Part shown: piece by piece, positions 39,987 to 51,334 of the stretch
Numbering within the stretch: the stretch's first letter is position 1
Layout of the letters: every line of letters starts with the position of its first letter
Assembly (NCBI GenBank): GCA_900208305.1
Contig: OAPG01000001.1
Span: 2,046,001-2,110,000, forward strand
Origin: Melanopsichium pennsylvanicum
Lineage: Eukaryota; Basidiomycota; Ustilaginomycetes; Ustilaginales
Direction of reading: 5' to 3'
DNA length: 64,000 bases
Program-made: the position numbers and the translations under genes
Notes under the pieces: generated by a model
Databases searched by the model: none
The model's input: only the letters and a program-made list of their open reading frames with translations
Told to the model about the DNA's origin: nothing

Positions 39987-41089
39987 TGTTACCGGAGGTG
40001 GATTTCAAACCCGGTGAAACACTGTGTTCTATCGGGTTTCAGGTTGACATCCGCTAGAACACGTGGTTTCATCCGATATCAGTGCAACGCCCTCTGACAG
40101 CCTCCATCTGGTACAGGAGGCCTGATGGAAGGGTGCAACATGATGTAGGACCGTCCGCTGTGTGTGTCATGGTTGCTGACAGCCAGCACTGGTTAGCACG
40201 GGGCCCAAGCTACCGTCCGCTGTGTGTGTCATGGTTGCTGACAGCCAGCACTGGTTAGCACGGGGCCCAAGCTCAAGGGCGACATGGTTGCTGGCAGTTG
40301 GTATTGTTTAACACGGGGCCCAAGCTCGTGGTTGTCATAGTTGAGGGCAGTCAGCATTGTTTAACACAGGGCCCAAGCTCGTGGTTGTCATAGTTGATGA
40401 CAGTCGGCATTGATTAGCACGGGGCCCAAGCTCGCGGACACGTCGAAACTCTGGTGGCCATTGATACTCTGGTGTACCAGGGTCATAGCGGACAAAGGGG
40501 AGCCCCTGGAGGGCCATAGGTATATAAGAACACAGTCTTTACAGTCGTGGAGGAGCGGGACTCATCCACTCTACTTTATATTAACCCAGTCTTTACTTTA
40601 CAAGTCGTTATCAGTTACTCAGTATATAGTTCTCGTCAGCAGCTGCAATCATACGGTATTGCAGCTATCCAGTGTCTGTGTTCTCCTCAGTATAAGGAGA
40701 CAAGCTTCATCGACGATTGTCAGCACCATCACTGACACTACAGCACCTCAACTGTAGGCGGAACCTCAACCGCGGTCACGGAACCTCCACCGTAGCCAAT
40801 TCATTATCACGACAGCTTCAAGACCATCCGAAGCAGTCCCTGACGGTGACCAACACTTGCATCAAGAGCACTTGTGCATCGTGAAGGTCTTACAACACAC
40901 AGACGAGCCGCATTACCTCTGAACGGAGTGTTCACAGTGGTCAGTCAGCTCAAGAGTTGCGCAGCAGGTCTCATAGCGAAACACAATAGAACCGGCCTGC
41001 TTATCAGGTCTCAATCTCAAACACGCTAAAACAGACGGTTTCAGCGGATCTCGGCGCGAAGCTTGAGTTTGGCACAACGTCCCCTGACA
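39987..41089 (+). repeat. family A LTR2 (1103 bp), shared by units 1 and 2
   Basis: This is a full-length LTR from TGTTACCGG to CCCCTGACA. It serves at once as 3' LTR of unit 1 and 5' LTR of unit 2, with no target duplication on either side. Confidence 0.95.
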
Positions 41090-41125
41090 TTAGAGTGGAT
41101 CGTTCAAGTAGTGCCCCTCGCCAAT

Positions 41126-42604
41126 ATGACAGACGAATCCCAACCCCGGACTCCGGAGCAGACGGGACAACCCCTGTTCCAGACGCTCTATGACACCACG
41201 GGTCAATTACTGACAAAGATGAAAGACTTCAAGAATCACATCGAGGAAGTCGAAGCCCGACAGAAGAGGACGGACCAGAGCATCGACAAACTCCAGTCGT
41301 TGGTGGAACGTGTGCTCGTCCGCCTGGAGGTATCATACCGCCCGGAGCCGGAGACACCAACGCCTACGGCCCGAAACCGGCCGGACAACGACGAGGGCAA
41401 CAGAGCTCGCTTGTACGAGCTCTACTCTACCCCAACCGGGGCTAGACGACAGGTCGCGCCCACGGAACTCCCCCCGGCCTTAGGATTGGCCACCGAAGCA
41501 GTGGTAAGTAGGCCGCCTGGAGAGTCAGCCCCGCAGTCGAAAGACGACGAGGAGGCCAAGTGGCCAACGGAACTCAAGACCCCGTTCCCAAAGATGGACC
41601 TCAAGGATATGGACATGTTCTTCATCGAGGCTGAGTGGTGGTTCAGGATGAAGGGTATCCGGGACCATGGTAAGATGGTCGCTTACACCAGTCAGTTCCT
41701 CGAGGGCAGTGCTCGAGAATGGTGGAAGTCTAAGCTAAGGGCCAACCGCCAACAGCAAGGCATCCTCTTCAACGACTGGAATATGTTCACACAGAGACTC
41801 AAGGAACAATATGGACAGCGAGACCTGAGGCTTGAGGCCATCACGGAGCTTCAGAAGCTGCGTATGCAGGATGACTGTCCCGGCACGGCCACCAGGTACC
41901 TTGAACGGTTTAGGGACCTTGAAGGCCGAGCCAACATTGGCGACCAGGAGCTCGCAAAGTACTACTTCCGCTCGGGACTCTCTCGCAGCCTGCAGGAGAA
42001 GTTCGAGCGAAGCCCACCCCCATCGCTTTGGGAGTGGTACGCCGAGGTTGAAGCCATCGACCGGCAGCGGGTGGTAAACCAGCAAGCCCAACGATGGCAC
42101 TCGATTCCACCAACGGAGTCGTCCAGGCCGGCGTACATGCCATCTGGCCCACCGATGGCCGTTAACAGACCCGTTGGAGGACTCCAGGCCACGCCCAAGC
42201 CAGCCCAGCAAGCTCCAAGGGCCAGCTATACCCCTCAGGGTATACCAATTGCCAATCGGGCGCCGCCTCCCCACCTGGCTCCACGCACCCCTGCTCGAGC
42301 TGGACCCACAACCGTGGGGAGTGACACTTGCTACATCTGCAAGAAGCCAGGCCACTGGTCCAACAACTGTCCTCAAAAGACAACTCATGCGGTTGTCAGG
42401 CCATCAGGACCCCGTGTGGGAGCGAACATTGTCATCGCAGATGAGGAAGGCAGGGAGGATATACAGCAGGAACCTGAGGAGGCCAATTACGAGGGCGAGC
42501 CCCAGCTGGACCTAGAAGCCGCAGTCTATGACGACGAAGGCACGAGTAACCCCGAAGGAGATCCTGACGACAGGCAGGGAAACGAGCGTGGGGCAGCACA
42601 CTGA
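41126..42604 (+). CDS. gag: Gag of family A, unit 2
   Basis: The predicted protein is identical to the unit 1 Gag (492 residues, CCHC knuckle). The frameshift heptamer is retained at 42577-42583. The gene is intact although the pol that follows is truncated, so this unit could still supply Gag. Confidence 0.92.
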   Translation: MTDESQPRTPEQTGQPLFQTLYDTTGQLLTKMKDFKNHIEEVEARQKRTDQSIDKLQSLVERVLVRLEVSYRPEPETPTPTARNRPDNDEGNRARLYELYSTPTGARRQVAPTELPPALGLATEAVVSRPPGESAPQSKDDEEAKWPTELKTPFPKMDLKDMDMFFIEAEWWFRMKGIRDHGKMVAYTSQFLEGSAREWWKSKLRANRQQQGILFNDWNMFTQRLKEQYGQRDLRLEAITELQKLRMQDDCPGTATRYLERFRDLEGRANIGDQELAKYYFRSGLSRSLQEKFERSPPPSLWEWYAEVEAIDRQRVVNQQAQRWHSIPPTESSRPAYMPSGPPMAVNRPVGGLQATPKPAQQAPRASYTPQGIPIANRAPPPHLAPRTPARAGPTTVGSDTCYICKKPGHWSNNCPQKTTHAVVRPSGPRVGANIVIADEEGREDIQQEPEEANYEGEPQLDLEAAVYDDEGTSNPEGDPDDRQGNERGAAH

Positions 42605-43668
42605 TGGCGTGTCTTGCCCTACAACCACCTATGCCATCGCAATGCATTGCTCAAGACTGCCAATTCTGTTTCACAGCCACATCGGGTTCCTCGGTACTTG
42701 AACTCAAGGGCACCGTTGAGGGCCATGGAGCTCGCATACTCGCAGATACCGGTGCTGGCTTGTCTATGCTTTCACAAGCATTTGTTTTGGACCACAAGAT
42801 AACCACAAAACCTACAAAAACAAGATCGATTCACGGCGTAACGGGTCACAAGATGTACATAGACCATACCGCCGTTGTACAGGTAAGTATCGACCACTAT
42901 TCACTGGGACAGGTGGAAGTAGCGGTCGCCGAGGCGGCGGATTATGACCTTATCATAGGCTATGATCAGCTGCGTAAGCTCCGACCCTCAATCAATTGGG
43001 AGGAAGGTCGAGTGGAGTTTGGGATGACAACAAACGCCGAACCCTGCGAATTTACTCCACAAACCGGGGCCCCACACAAAACCCGATTAAACAACGCGTT
43101 TTATCGGATTTCAAACGAGACCCGACAGGACGGGTCAGTTCAGCGGATTTCAACCAAAACCCGCCAGAACAGGGTGCCGGTTCTGGACTTCAAACTCCAC
43201 GGTCACGAGTTTGTATCGGCCAAGCAGCTTCTAAGGGCTGCCGTTGAAGATGGACCCATTGGGTTCATGCTTCTCGACGTTCCGGCAACGTCGTTGCCAG
43301 CCTTTGGGTTTGTCCCTACCGGGGCAGACAAAGGGGTTGACATGGAAGTTGAGAAGGACAAGCCCCCGGAGCAGGTACCGGAGCCTTACCAGGACCTTGC
43401 CGAGGTCTTTAACGAGGTCGAAGCAGACAAGCTACCCCACCGGACCGAACACGACCTCAAGATAGAGCTCGAATCGGGAGCAAAACCTCCTCAAGGCCCG
43501 CTCTATCTGAAGGGTCCTAAGGAGATGGAGGAACTGCGCAAGTACCTTGACGAGAACCTCGCAAAGGGATTCATTCGACCGTCGAAGAGCCCTGCACGCT
43601 CGCCAGTCCTGTTTGTGCCCAAGAAGGACGGGAGCCTACGTCTCTGCGTCGATTACCGTGGTCCATAG
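42604..43668 (+). pseudogene. pol: truncated Pol of family A, unit 2
   Basis: The frame is identical to unit 1 pol for its first 353 codons, covering protease and the first reverse-transcriptase block up to VDYRG. It then runs into LTR sequence and stops at 43666-43668. A deletion joins the equivalent of 36750 to the equivalent of LTR position 350, removing about 3.6 kb that includes the rest of pol, the 3' region and the LTR start. Confidence 0.93.
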
Positions 43669-44417
43669 TTGAGGGCAGTCAGCATTGTTTAACACAGGGC
43701 CCAAGCTCGTGGTTGTCATAGTTGATGACAGTCGGCATTGATTAGCACGGGGCCCAAGCTCGCGGACACGTCGAAACTCTGGTGGCCATTGATACTCTGG
43801 TGTACCAGGGTCATAGCGGACAAAGGGGAGCCCCTGGAGGGCCATAGGTATATAAGAACACAGTCTTTACAGTCGTGGAGGAGCGGGACTCATCCACTCT
43901 ACTTTATATTAACCCAGTCTTTACTTTACAAGTCGTTATCAGTTACTCAGTATATAGTTCTCGTCAGCAGCTGCAATCATACGGTATTGCAGCTATCCAG
44001 TGTCTGTGTTCTCCTCAGTATAAGGAGACAAGCTTCATCGACGATTGTCAGCACCATCACTGACACTACAGCACCTCAACTGTAGGCGGAACCTCAACCG
44101 CGGTCACGGAACCTCCACCGTAGCCAATTCATTATCACGACAGCTTCAAGACCATCCGAAGCAGTCCCTGACGGTGACCAACACTTGCATCAAGAGCACT
44201 TGTGCATCGTGAAGGTCTTACAACACACAGACGAGCCGCATTACCTCTGAACGGAGTGTTCACAGTGGTCAGTCAGCTCAAGAGTTGCGCAGCAGGTCTC
44301 ATAGCGAAACACAATAGAACCGGCCTGCTTATCAGGTCTCAATCTCAAACACGCTAAAACAGACGGTTTCAGCGGATCTCGGCGCGAAGCTTGAGTTTGG
44401 CACAACGTCCCCTGACA
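43664..44417 (+). repeat. family A LTR3, 5'-truncated (754 bp)
   Basis: This is LTR positions 350-1103, starting inside the fourth U3 tandem repeat. It lacks the TGTTACC end and most of the U3 repeats but keeps the TATA box, so it may still promote unit 3. Confidence 0.93.
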
Positions 44418-44453
44418 TTAGAGTGGATCGTTCAAGTAGTGCCCCTCGCCAAT

Positions 44454-45932
44454 ATGACAGACGAATCCCAACCCCGGACTCCGGAGCAGACGGGACAACC
44501 CCTGTTCCAGACGCTCTATGACACCACGGGTCAATTACTGACAAAGATGAAAGACTTCAAGAATCACATCGAGGAAGTCGAAGCCCGACAGAAGAGGACG
44601 GACCAGAGCATCGACAAACTCCAGTCGTTGGTGGAACGTGTGCTCGTCCGCCTGGAGGTATCATACCGCCCGGAGCCGGAGACACCAACGCCTACGGCCC
44701 GAAACCGGCCGGACAACGACGAGGGCAACAGAGCTCGCTTGTACGAGCTCTACTCTACCCCAACCGGGGCTAGACGACAGGTCGCGCCCACGGAACTCCC
44801 CCCGGCCTTAGGATTGGCCACCGAAGCAGTGGTAAGTAGGCCGCCTGGAGAGTCAGCCCCGCAGTCGAAAGACGACGAGGAGGCCAAGTGGCCAACGGAA
44901 CTCAAGACCCCGTTCCCAAAGATGGACCTCAAGGATATGGACATGTTCTTCATCGAGGCTGAGTGGTGGTTCAGGATGAAGGGTATCCGGGACCATGGTA
45001 AGATGGTCGCTTACACCAGTCAGTTCCTCGAGGGCAGTGCTCGAGAATGGTGGAAGTCTAAGCTAAGGGCCAACCGCCAACAGCAAGGCATCCTCTTCAA
45101 CGACTGGAATATGTTCACACAGAGACTCAAGGAACAATATGGACAGCGAGACCTGAGGCTTGAGGCCATCACGGAGCTTCAGAAGCTGCGTATGCAGGAT
45201 GACTGTCCCGGCACGGCCACCAGGTACCTTGAACGGTTTAGGGACCTTGAAGGCCGAGCCAACATTGGCGACCAGGAGCTCGCAAAGTACTACTTCCGCT
45301 CGGGACTCTCTCGCAGCCTGCAGGAGAAGTTCGAGCGAAGCCCACCCCCATCGCTTTGGGAGTGGTACGCCGAGGTTGAAGCCATCGACCGGCAGCGGGT
45401 GGTAAACCAGCAAGCCCAACGATGGCACTCGATTCCACCAACGGAGTCGTCCAGGCCGGCGTACATGCCATCTGGCCCACCGATGGCCGTTAACAGACCC
45501 GTTGGAGGACTCCAGGCCACGCCCAAGCCAGCCCAGCAAGCTCCAAGGGCCAGCTATACCCCTCAGGGTATACCAATTGCCAATCGGGCGCCGCCTCCCC
45601 ACCTGGCTCCACGCACCCCTGCTCGAGCTGGACCCACAACCGTGGGGAGTGACACTTGCTACATCTGCAAGAAGCCAGGCCACTGGTCCAACAACTGTCC
45701 TCAAAAGACAACTCATGCGGTTGTCAGGCCATCAGGACCCCGTGTGGGAGCGAACATTGTCATCGCAGATGAGGAAGGCAGGGAGGATATACAGCAGGAA
45801 CCTGAGGAGGCCAATTACGAGGGCGAGCCCCAGCTGGACCTAGAAGCCGCAGTCTATGACGACGAAGGCACGAGTAACCCCGAAGGAGATCCTGACGACA
45901 GGCAGGGAAACGAGCGTGGGGCAGCACACTGA
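44454..45932 (+). CDS. gag: Gag of family A, unit 3
   Basis: The predicted protein is identical to units 1 and 2 (492 residues). The frameshift heptamer is at 45905-45911. Confidence 0.92.
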   Translation: MTDESQPRTPEQTGQPLFQTLYDTTGQLLTKMKDFKNHIEEVEARQKRTDQSIDKLQSLVERVLVRLEVSYRPEPETPTPTARNRPDNDEGNRARLYELYSTPTGARRQVAPTELPPALGLATEAVVSRPPGESAPQSKDDEEAKWPTELKTPFPKMDLKDMDMFFIEAEWWFRMKGIRDHGKMVAYTSQFLEGSAREWWKSKLRANRQQQGILFNDWNMFTQRLKEQYGQRDLRLEAITELQKLRMQDDCPGTATRYLERFRDLEGRANIGDQELAKYYFRSGLSRSLQEKFERSPPPSLWEWYAEVEAIDRQRVVNQQAQRWHSIPPTESSRPAYMPSGPPMAVNRPVGGLQATPKPAQQAPRASYTPQGIPIANRAPPPHLAPRTPARAGPTTVGSDTCYICKKPGHWSNNCPQKTTHAVVRPSGPRVGANIVIADEEGREDIQQEPEEANYEGEPQLDLEAAVYDDEGTSNPEGDPDDRQGNERGAAH

Positions 45933-48900
45933 TGGCGTGTCTTGCCCTACAACCACCTATGCCATCGCAATGCATTGCTCAAGACTGCCAATTCTGTTTC
46001 ACAGCCACATCGGGTTCCTCGGTACTTGAACTCAAGGGCACCGTTGAGGGCCATGGAGCTCGCATACTCGCAGATACCGGTGCTGGCTTGTCTATGCTTT
46101 CACAAGCATTTGTTTTGGACCACAAGATAACCACAAAACCTACAAAAACAAGATCGATTCACGGCGTAACGGGTCACAAGATGTACATAGACCATACCGC
46201 CGTTGTACAGGTAAGTATCGACCACTATTCACTGGGACAGGTGGAAGTAGCGGTCGCCGAGGCGGCGGATTATGACCTTATCATAGGCTATGATCAGCTG
46301 CGTAAGCTCCGACCCTCAATCAATTGGGAGGAAGGTCGAGTGGAGTTTGGGATGACAACAAACGCCGAACCCTGCGAATTTACTCCACAAACCGGGGCCC
46401 CACACAAAACCCGATTAAACAACGCGTTTTATCGGATTTCAAACGAGACCCGACAGGACGGGTCAGTTCAGCGGATTTCAACCAAAACCCGCCAGAACAG
46501 GGTGCCGGTTCTGGACTTCAAACTCCACGGTCACGAGTTTGTATCGGCCAAGCAGCTTCTAAGGGCTGCCGTTGAAGATGGACCCATTGGGTTCATGCTT
46601 CTCGACGTTCCGGCAACGTCGTTGCCAGCCTTTGGGTTTGTCCCTACCGGGGCAGACAAAGGGGTTGACATGGAAGTTGAGAAGGACAAGCCCCCGGAGC
46701 AGGTACCGGAGCCTTACCAGGACCTTGCCGAGGTCTTTAACGAGGTCGAAGCAGACAAGCTACCCCACCGGACCGAACACGACCTCAAGATAGAGCTCGA
46801 ATCGGGAGCAAAACCTCCTCAAGGCCCGCTCTATCTGAAGGGTCCTAAGGAGATGGAGGAACTGCGCAAGTACCTTGACGAGAACCTCGCAAAGGGATTC
46901 ATTCGACCGTCGAAGAGCCCTGCACGCTCGCCAGTCCTGTTTGTGCCCAAGAAGGACGGGAGCCTACGTCTCTGCGTCGATTACCGTGGTCTCAATGAGA
47001 TCACAATTAAGAATAGAGCGCCGCTGCCCCTCATTGAGGAGCAACTATTCTTACTCCGTAATGCAAAGGTATATACTAAGCTGGACCTTAAGGCTGCATA
47101 TAACCTGGTTCGCATCGCAGACGGCGATGAATGGAAAACAGCTTTTGGTACTCAGCTCGGATTGTACGAGTACTTGGTGATGCCGTTCGGGTTGGCCAAC
47201 GCACCATCGCATTTCCAGTCTCTGATCAACAGTATCTATAGAGACATCATTGGCGTGTTTGTTGTCGTATATCTGGATGACTTCCTCATCTTCAGCAACA
47301 ATGAGGAGGAGCACATTGATCACGTCCGGGAGGTCTTGGAGAGGCTTCGAGCCAACCGGCTCTTTGCCAAGCTCTCAAAATGCACTTTCCATACAGATCA
47401 GGTCGAGTTCCTGGGGTACATCATTAAGCCAGGAGGGATTGAAATGGACACCGAGAAGGTACGAACCATTCAGGAGTGGCCAATGCCAGCCTCTATACAC
47501 GATATCCAGCGATTCCTAGGGTTTGCCAACTTCTATAGGAGGTTCATTGCTCATTTTGCACGAATTGCAAGGCCTCTCACCTCGTTGGTCAAGCCGACGG
47601 AGAGGTTCAAGAAGTTTGAGCTGCCAGAGGATGCCCAACACGCTTTCCACAAGCTCATTGAGGCCTTCACAACGGCCGGAGTACTCAAGCATTTTGATTA
47701 CCATCTGCCGACTCGCCTAGAGACTGACGCTAGCGATTTTGCCATAGCAGGAGTCTTGAAGCAGGAGCACAAGAAACGTTGGCACCCTGTGGCCTATTAC
47801 TCAAGAAAGATGCAACCAGCCGAAAGGAACTATGAGATCCATGATAAGGAACTCCTCGCCGTCGTGGCGTGCCTGCAGCAATGGCGACATATGCTGGCAG
47901 GATTGCCAAGTCAGCTGGTCATCTACACGGATCATGAAGCCCTCAAATACTTCAAGTCACAGAGGCGTATAAACGGGCGACAAGCTCGCTGGGCGGTAGT
48001 GCTCGCCGACTACAACTTCGTGCTCCATTACAGGCCTGGCAACAAAGGTGGAGAGCCTGATGCACTCACTCGGCGATCGGACATGCAACCGGCAGGAATG
48101 GAGAAAGAGCACAACATGCGGCAGCTGCTGCCGGCAAGCGTGTTTGAATCGCCAGAAGGAAATCCAAATCAGCATGAAAGCGTGGTAGCTTACCCGATTT
48201 TGACGCGAAATCGGATAAAACATGGTACAACCACCGGATCTCAACTTGAGACCCGGTTAAGGACGACGATACCAACCATGGAGGAGATAGCCACGGAGGC
48301 TTGATGAGTCTCATCCGGACATTCCAACCACTGGACAAGCAGCTTAAGGAAATACACCAACACACCCCGTTTGAAATTAAGGATGGGTTATGGTATAAGA
48401 ATGGGCGCATCGTGGTACCAAGAGTCACCCTCGGCGGCCGTAAGGGCAAAGCAAGGCCACAGGTAGCCAAACAATCGCTATCTGTGGAACATTTAAGGTA
48501 CATGGTAATGACACAGTGCCACGATGGGATCAATGCGGGCCACGTTGGGCGAGACGCTACCTTAGACCTTGCCCGCAGACACTACTGGTGGCCAGGCATG
48601 GCCGCTTGGGTGGCAGACTATGTGGCAAGCTGCCCTGTGTGTGCGAGATACAAGACGCCGCGCCACAAACCATATGGCTTGTTGCAGCCGCTATCGACAC
48701 CAGAGAGACCTTGGGGGTCGATATCCCTCGATTTCATCGAAGGCTTGCCGAGCTCAAGTGGTTTTGATTCCATACTGGTTGTGGTTGACCGGCTTTCAAA
48801 ACTTGCAGTCGTAATGCCAACGCATAAGACAGCAACGTCGAAGGACACGGTCGAGCTACTGCAGGCACATGTATTTAAGAGGTTCGGGGTGCCTGAACAT

Positions 48901-49770
48901 ATCGTATCGGACCGAGGACGACAATTCATCTCTGCGATCTGGAAGGATTTTGCTCAACAGCACAACATCAAACACTCTTTGAGCACCGCATATCATCCTC
49001 AGACAGACGGTCAAACGGAACGGGTGAATCAAGTTGTCGAGCAGTACTTGCGTATCTATTGCAATTACGAGCAAGATAACTGGGCAAGCTTGTTGCCAAT
49101 GGCGGAGTTTGTGTATAACAACACCGTCCATAGCAGCATTGGGGTGTCCCCGTTCTTTGCATGCTATGGGTGGAACCCTAAAATGCACCCAGAGCTACCA
49201 GAACAAGTGGGAATACTGGACCCCAAGCGCCAAGAATTTGCCAAAACCAACAAAGAGCTAGTACGATACCTTCAAGAACAAGCCAGGCAAGCACAGTCGC
49301 GGGCAGTCGAACAATACAACCGGAAACGAAAGGACATAGAGTTCAAGGTCGGTGACAGGGTTTACGTCAGTACCAAGAACTGGGCCACTCGGCGACCTAC
49401 AGCGAAGCTCAACACTAGGTTTGCTGGACCATTCCCGGTGATTGAGCAAATTGGCCGCAGGGCGTACCGAATTCAATTACCAAGTTCAGTCAGGGTTCAC
49501 AACGTCTTCCATGTCTCAATGCTCGAGCGTACAAAGGATAGCAAACTAGAAGGACGCTCAACGATACAACCATATCCGACATTGCATGATGAGGACTTGG
49601 AATTCGAAGTGGAAGCCATTGTTGACATACGTCGGCGACAAGGCCAGGTGGAATACTTGGTCCAGTGGAAAGGGTATCCCGAGGAAGCAGCTTCATGGGA
49701 ACCAGCAGAGGCGGTCAACGCCCCCCAACTCATCCAGGAGTATGAGCGATTGGAGGGGGGGACGGCGTAG
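45932..49770 (+). pseudogene. pol: frameshifted Pol of family A, unit 3
   Basis: It is identical to unit 1 pol except for loss of one G in the GGG run at about 48294-48296. The first frame therefore ends at 48304, after RNase H, and integrase plus chromodomain continue in another frame from 48301 to 49770. The lesion separates reverse transcriptase from integrase. A real deletion or a sequencing error would look the same. Confidence 0.92.
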
Positions 49771-50226
49771 AAGTACCATAAAACCGCCCCGGATTGCCTT
49801 GGGACAAAGCATCGCGAAAGCTAGGTTTGAATCTCAGACCCGGTAAAACGCGCTGTTTTATCCGAATTCAGTTGAAATCCGATAAAACAACCCTCTGCAG
49901 CCGATCTCAGTTGAAACCCGCTTAAAGTGGTAATTCTATCGGATCTCATACACCGGGGCTGAAAGTGGAAGGCGACGGTTGGCGACGTCACAGGCTTTTC
50001 AACACAAACATGGTAAGAAGGAACAAGACATTGCAATTACAACATGATACAGGCGAGTCTGTTGCATTAAGATTGCACAGGAGGATCGTGGTGATATAGG
50101 AATAGATGATGAAGACCATTGCAAAAGAAGAGTTGTACACCGAGGATAAGGGCTGGTAGAAGCTAAGTTCTCTGCGCCGCCGGACTTCATTACCTCGCAG
50201 GAGCTCGGTTCTTGGAAGGGGGGTAG

Positions 50227-51329
50227 TGTTACCGGAGGTGGATTTCAAACCCGGTGAAACACTGTGTTCTATCGGGTTTCAGGTTGACATCCGCTAGAAC
50301 ACGTGGTTTCATCCGATATCAGTGCAACGCCCTCTGACAGCCTCCATCTGGTACAGGAGGCCTGATGGAAGGGTGCAACATGATGTAGGACCGTCCGCTG
50401 TGTGTGTCATGGTTGCTGACAGCCAGCACTGGTTAGCACGGGGCCCAAGCTACCGTCCGCTGTGTGTGTCATGGTTGCTGACAGCCAGCACTGGTTAGCA
50501 CGGGGCCCAAGCTCAAGGGCGACATGGTTGCTGGCAGTTGGTATTGTTTAACACGGGGCCCAAGCTCGTGGTTGTCATAGTTGAGGGCAGTCAGCATTGT
50601 TTAACACAGGGCCCAAGCTCGTGGTTGTCATAGTTGATGACAGTCGGCATTGATTAGCACGGGGCCCAAGCTCGCGGACACGTCGAAACTCTGGTGGCCA
50701 TTGATACTCTGGTGTACCAGGGTCATAGCGGACAAAGGGGAGCCCCTGGAGGGCCATAGGTATATAAGAACACAGTCTTTACAGTCGTGGAGGAGCGGGA
50801 CTCATCCACTCTACTTTATATTAACCCAGTCTTTACTTTACAAGTCGTTATCAGTTACTCAGTATATAGTTCTCGTCAGCAGCTGCAATCATACGGTATT
50901 GCAGCTATCCAGTGTCTGTGTTCTCCTCAGTATAAGGAGACAAGCTTCATCGACGATTGTCAGCACCATCACTGACACTACAGCACCTCAACTGTAGGCG
51001 GAACCTCAACCGCGGTCACGGAACCTCCACCGTAGCCAATTCATTATCACGACAGCTTCAAGACCATCCGAAGCAGTCCCTGACGGTGACCAACACTTGC
51101 ATCAAGAGCACTTGTGCATCGTGAAGGTCTTACAACACACAGACGAGCCGCATTACCTCTGAACGGAGTGTTCACAGTGGTCAGTCAGCTCAAGAGTTGC
51201 GCAGCAGGTCTCATAGCGAAACACAATAGAACCGGCCTGCTTATCAGGTCTCAATCTCAAACACGCTAAAACAGACGGTTTCAGCGGATCTCGGCGCAAA
51301 GCTTGAGTTTGGCACAACGTCCCCTGACA
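50227..51329 (+). repeat. family A LTR4 (1103 bp)
   Basis: This full-length LTR has one private difference, A instead of G at 51298. It is followed directly by the second AGGTA target copy (51330-51334). Confidence 0.95.
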
Positions 51330-51334
51330 AGGTA

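Larger units (their letters stand above)
33074..51329 (+). mobile_element. family A chromovirus tandem array, 18,256 bp
   Basis: The structure is LTR1 (33074-34176), internal 1 (34177-39986), LTR2 (39987-41089), truncated internal 2 (41090-43663), truncated LTR3 (43664-44417), internal 3 (44418-50226) and LTR4 (50227-51329). Neighbouring units share LTRs, and a single AGGTA duplication flanks the whole. The units look identical apart from one deletion in unit 2, one missing G in unit 3 and two LTR substitutions (33243 and 51298). This points to very recent amplification, with only unit 1 fully intact. Confidence 0.95.
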
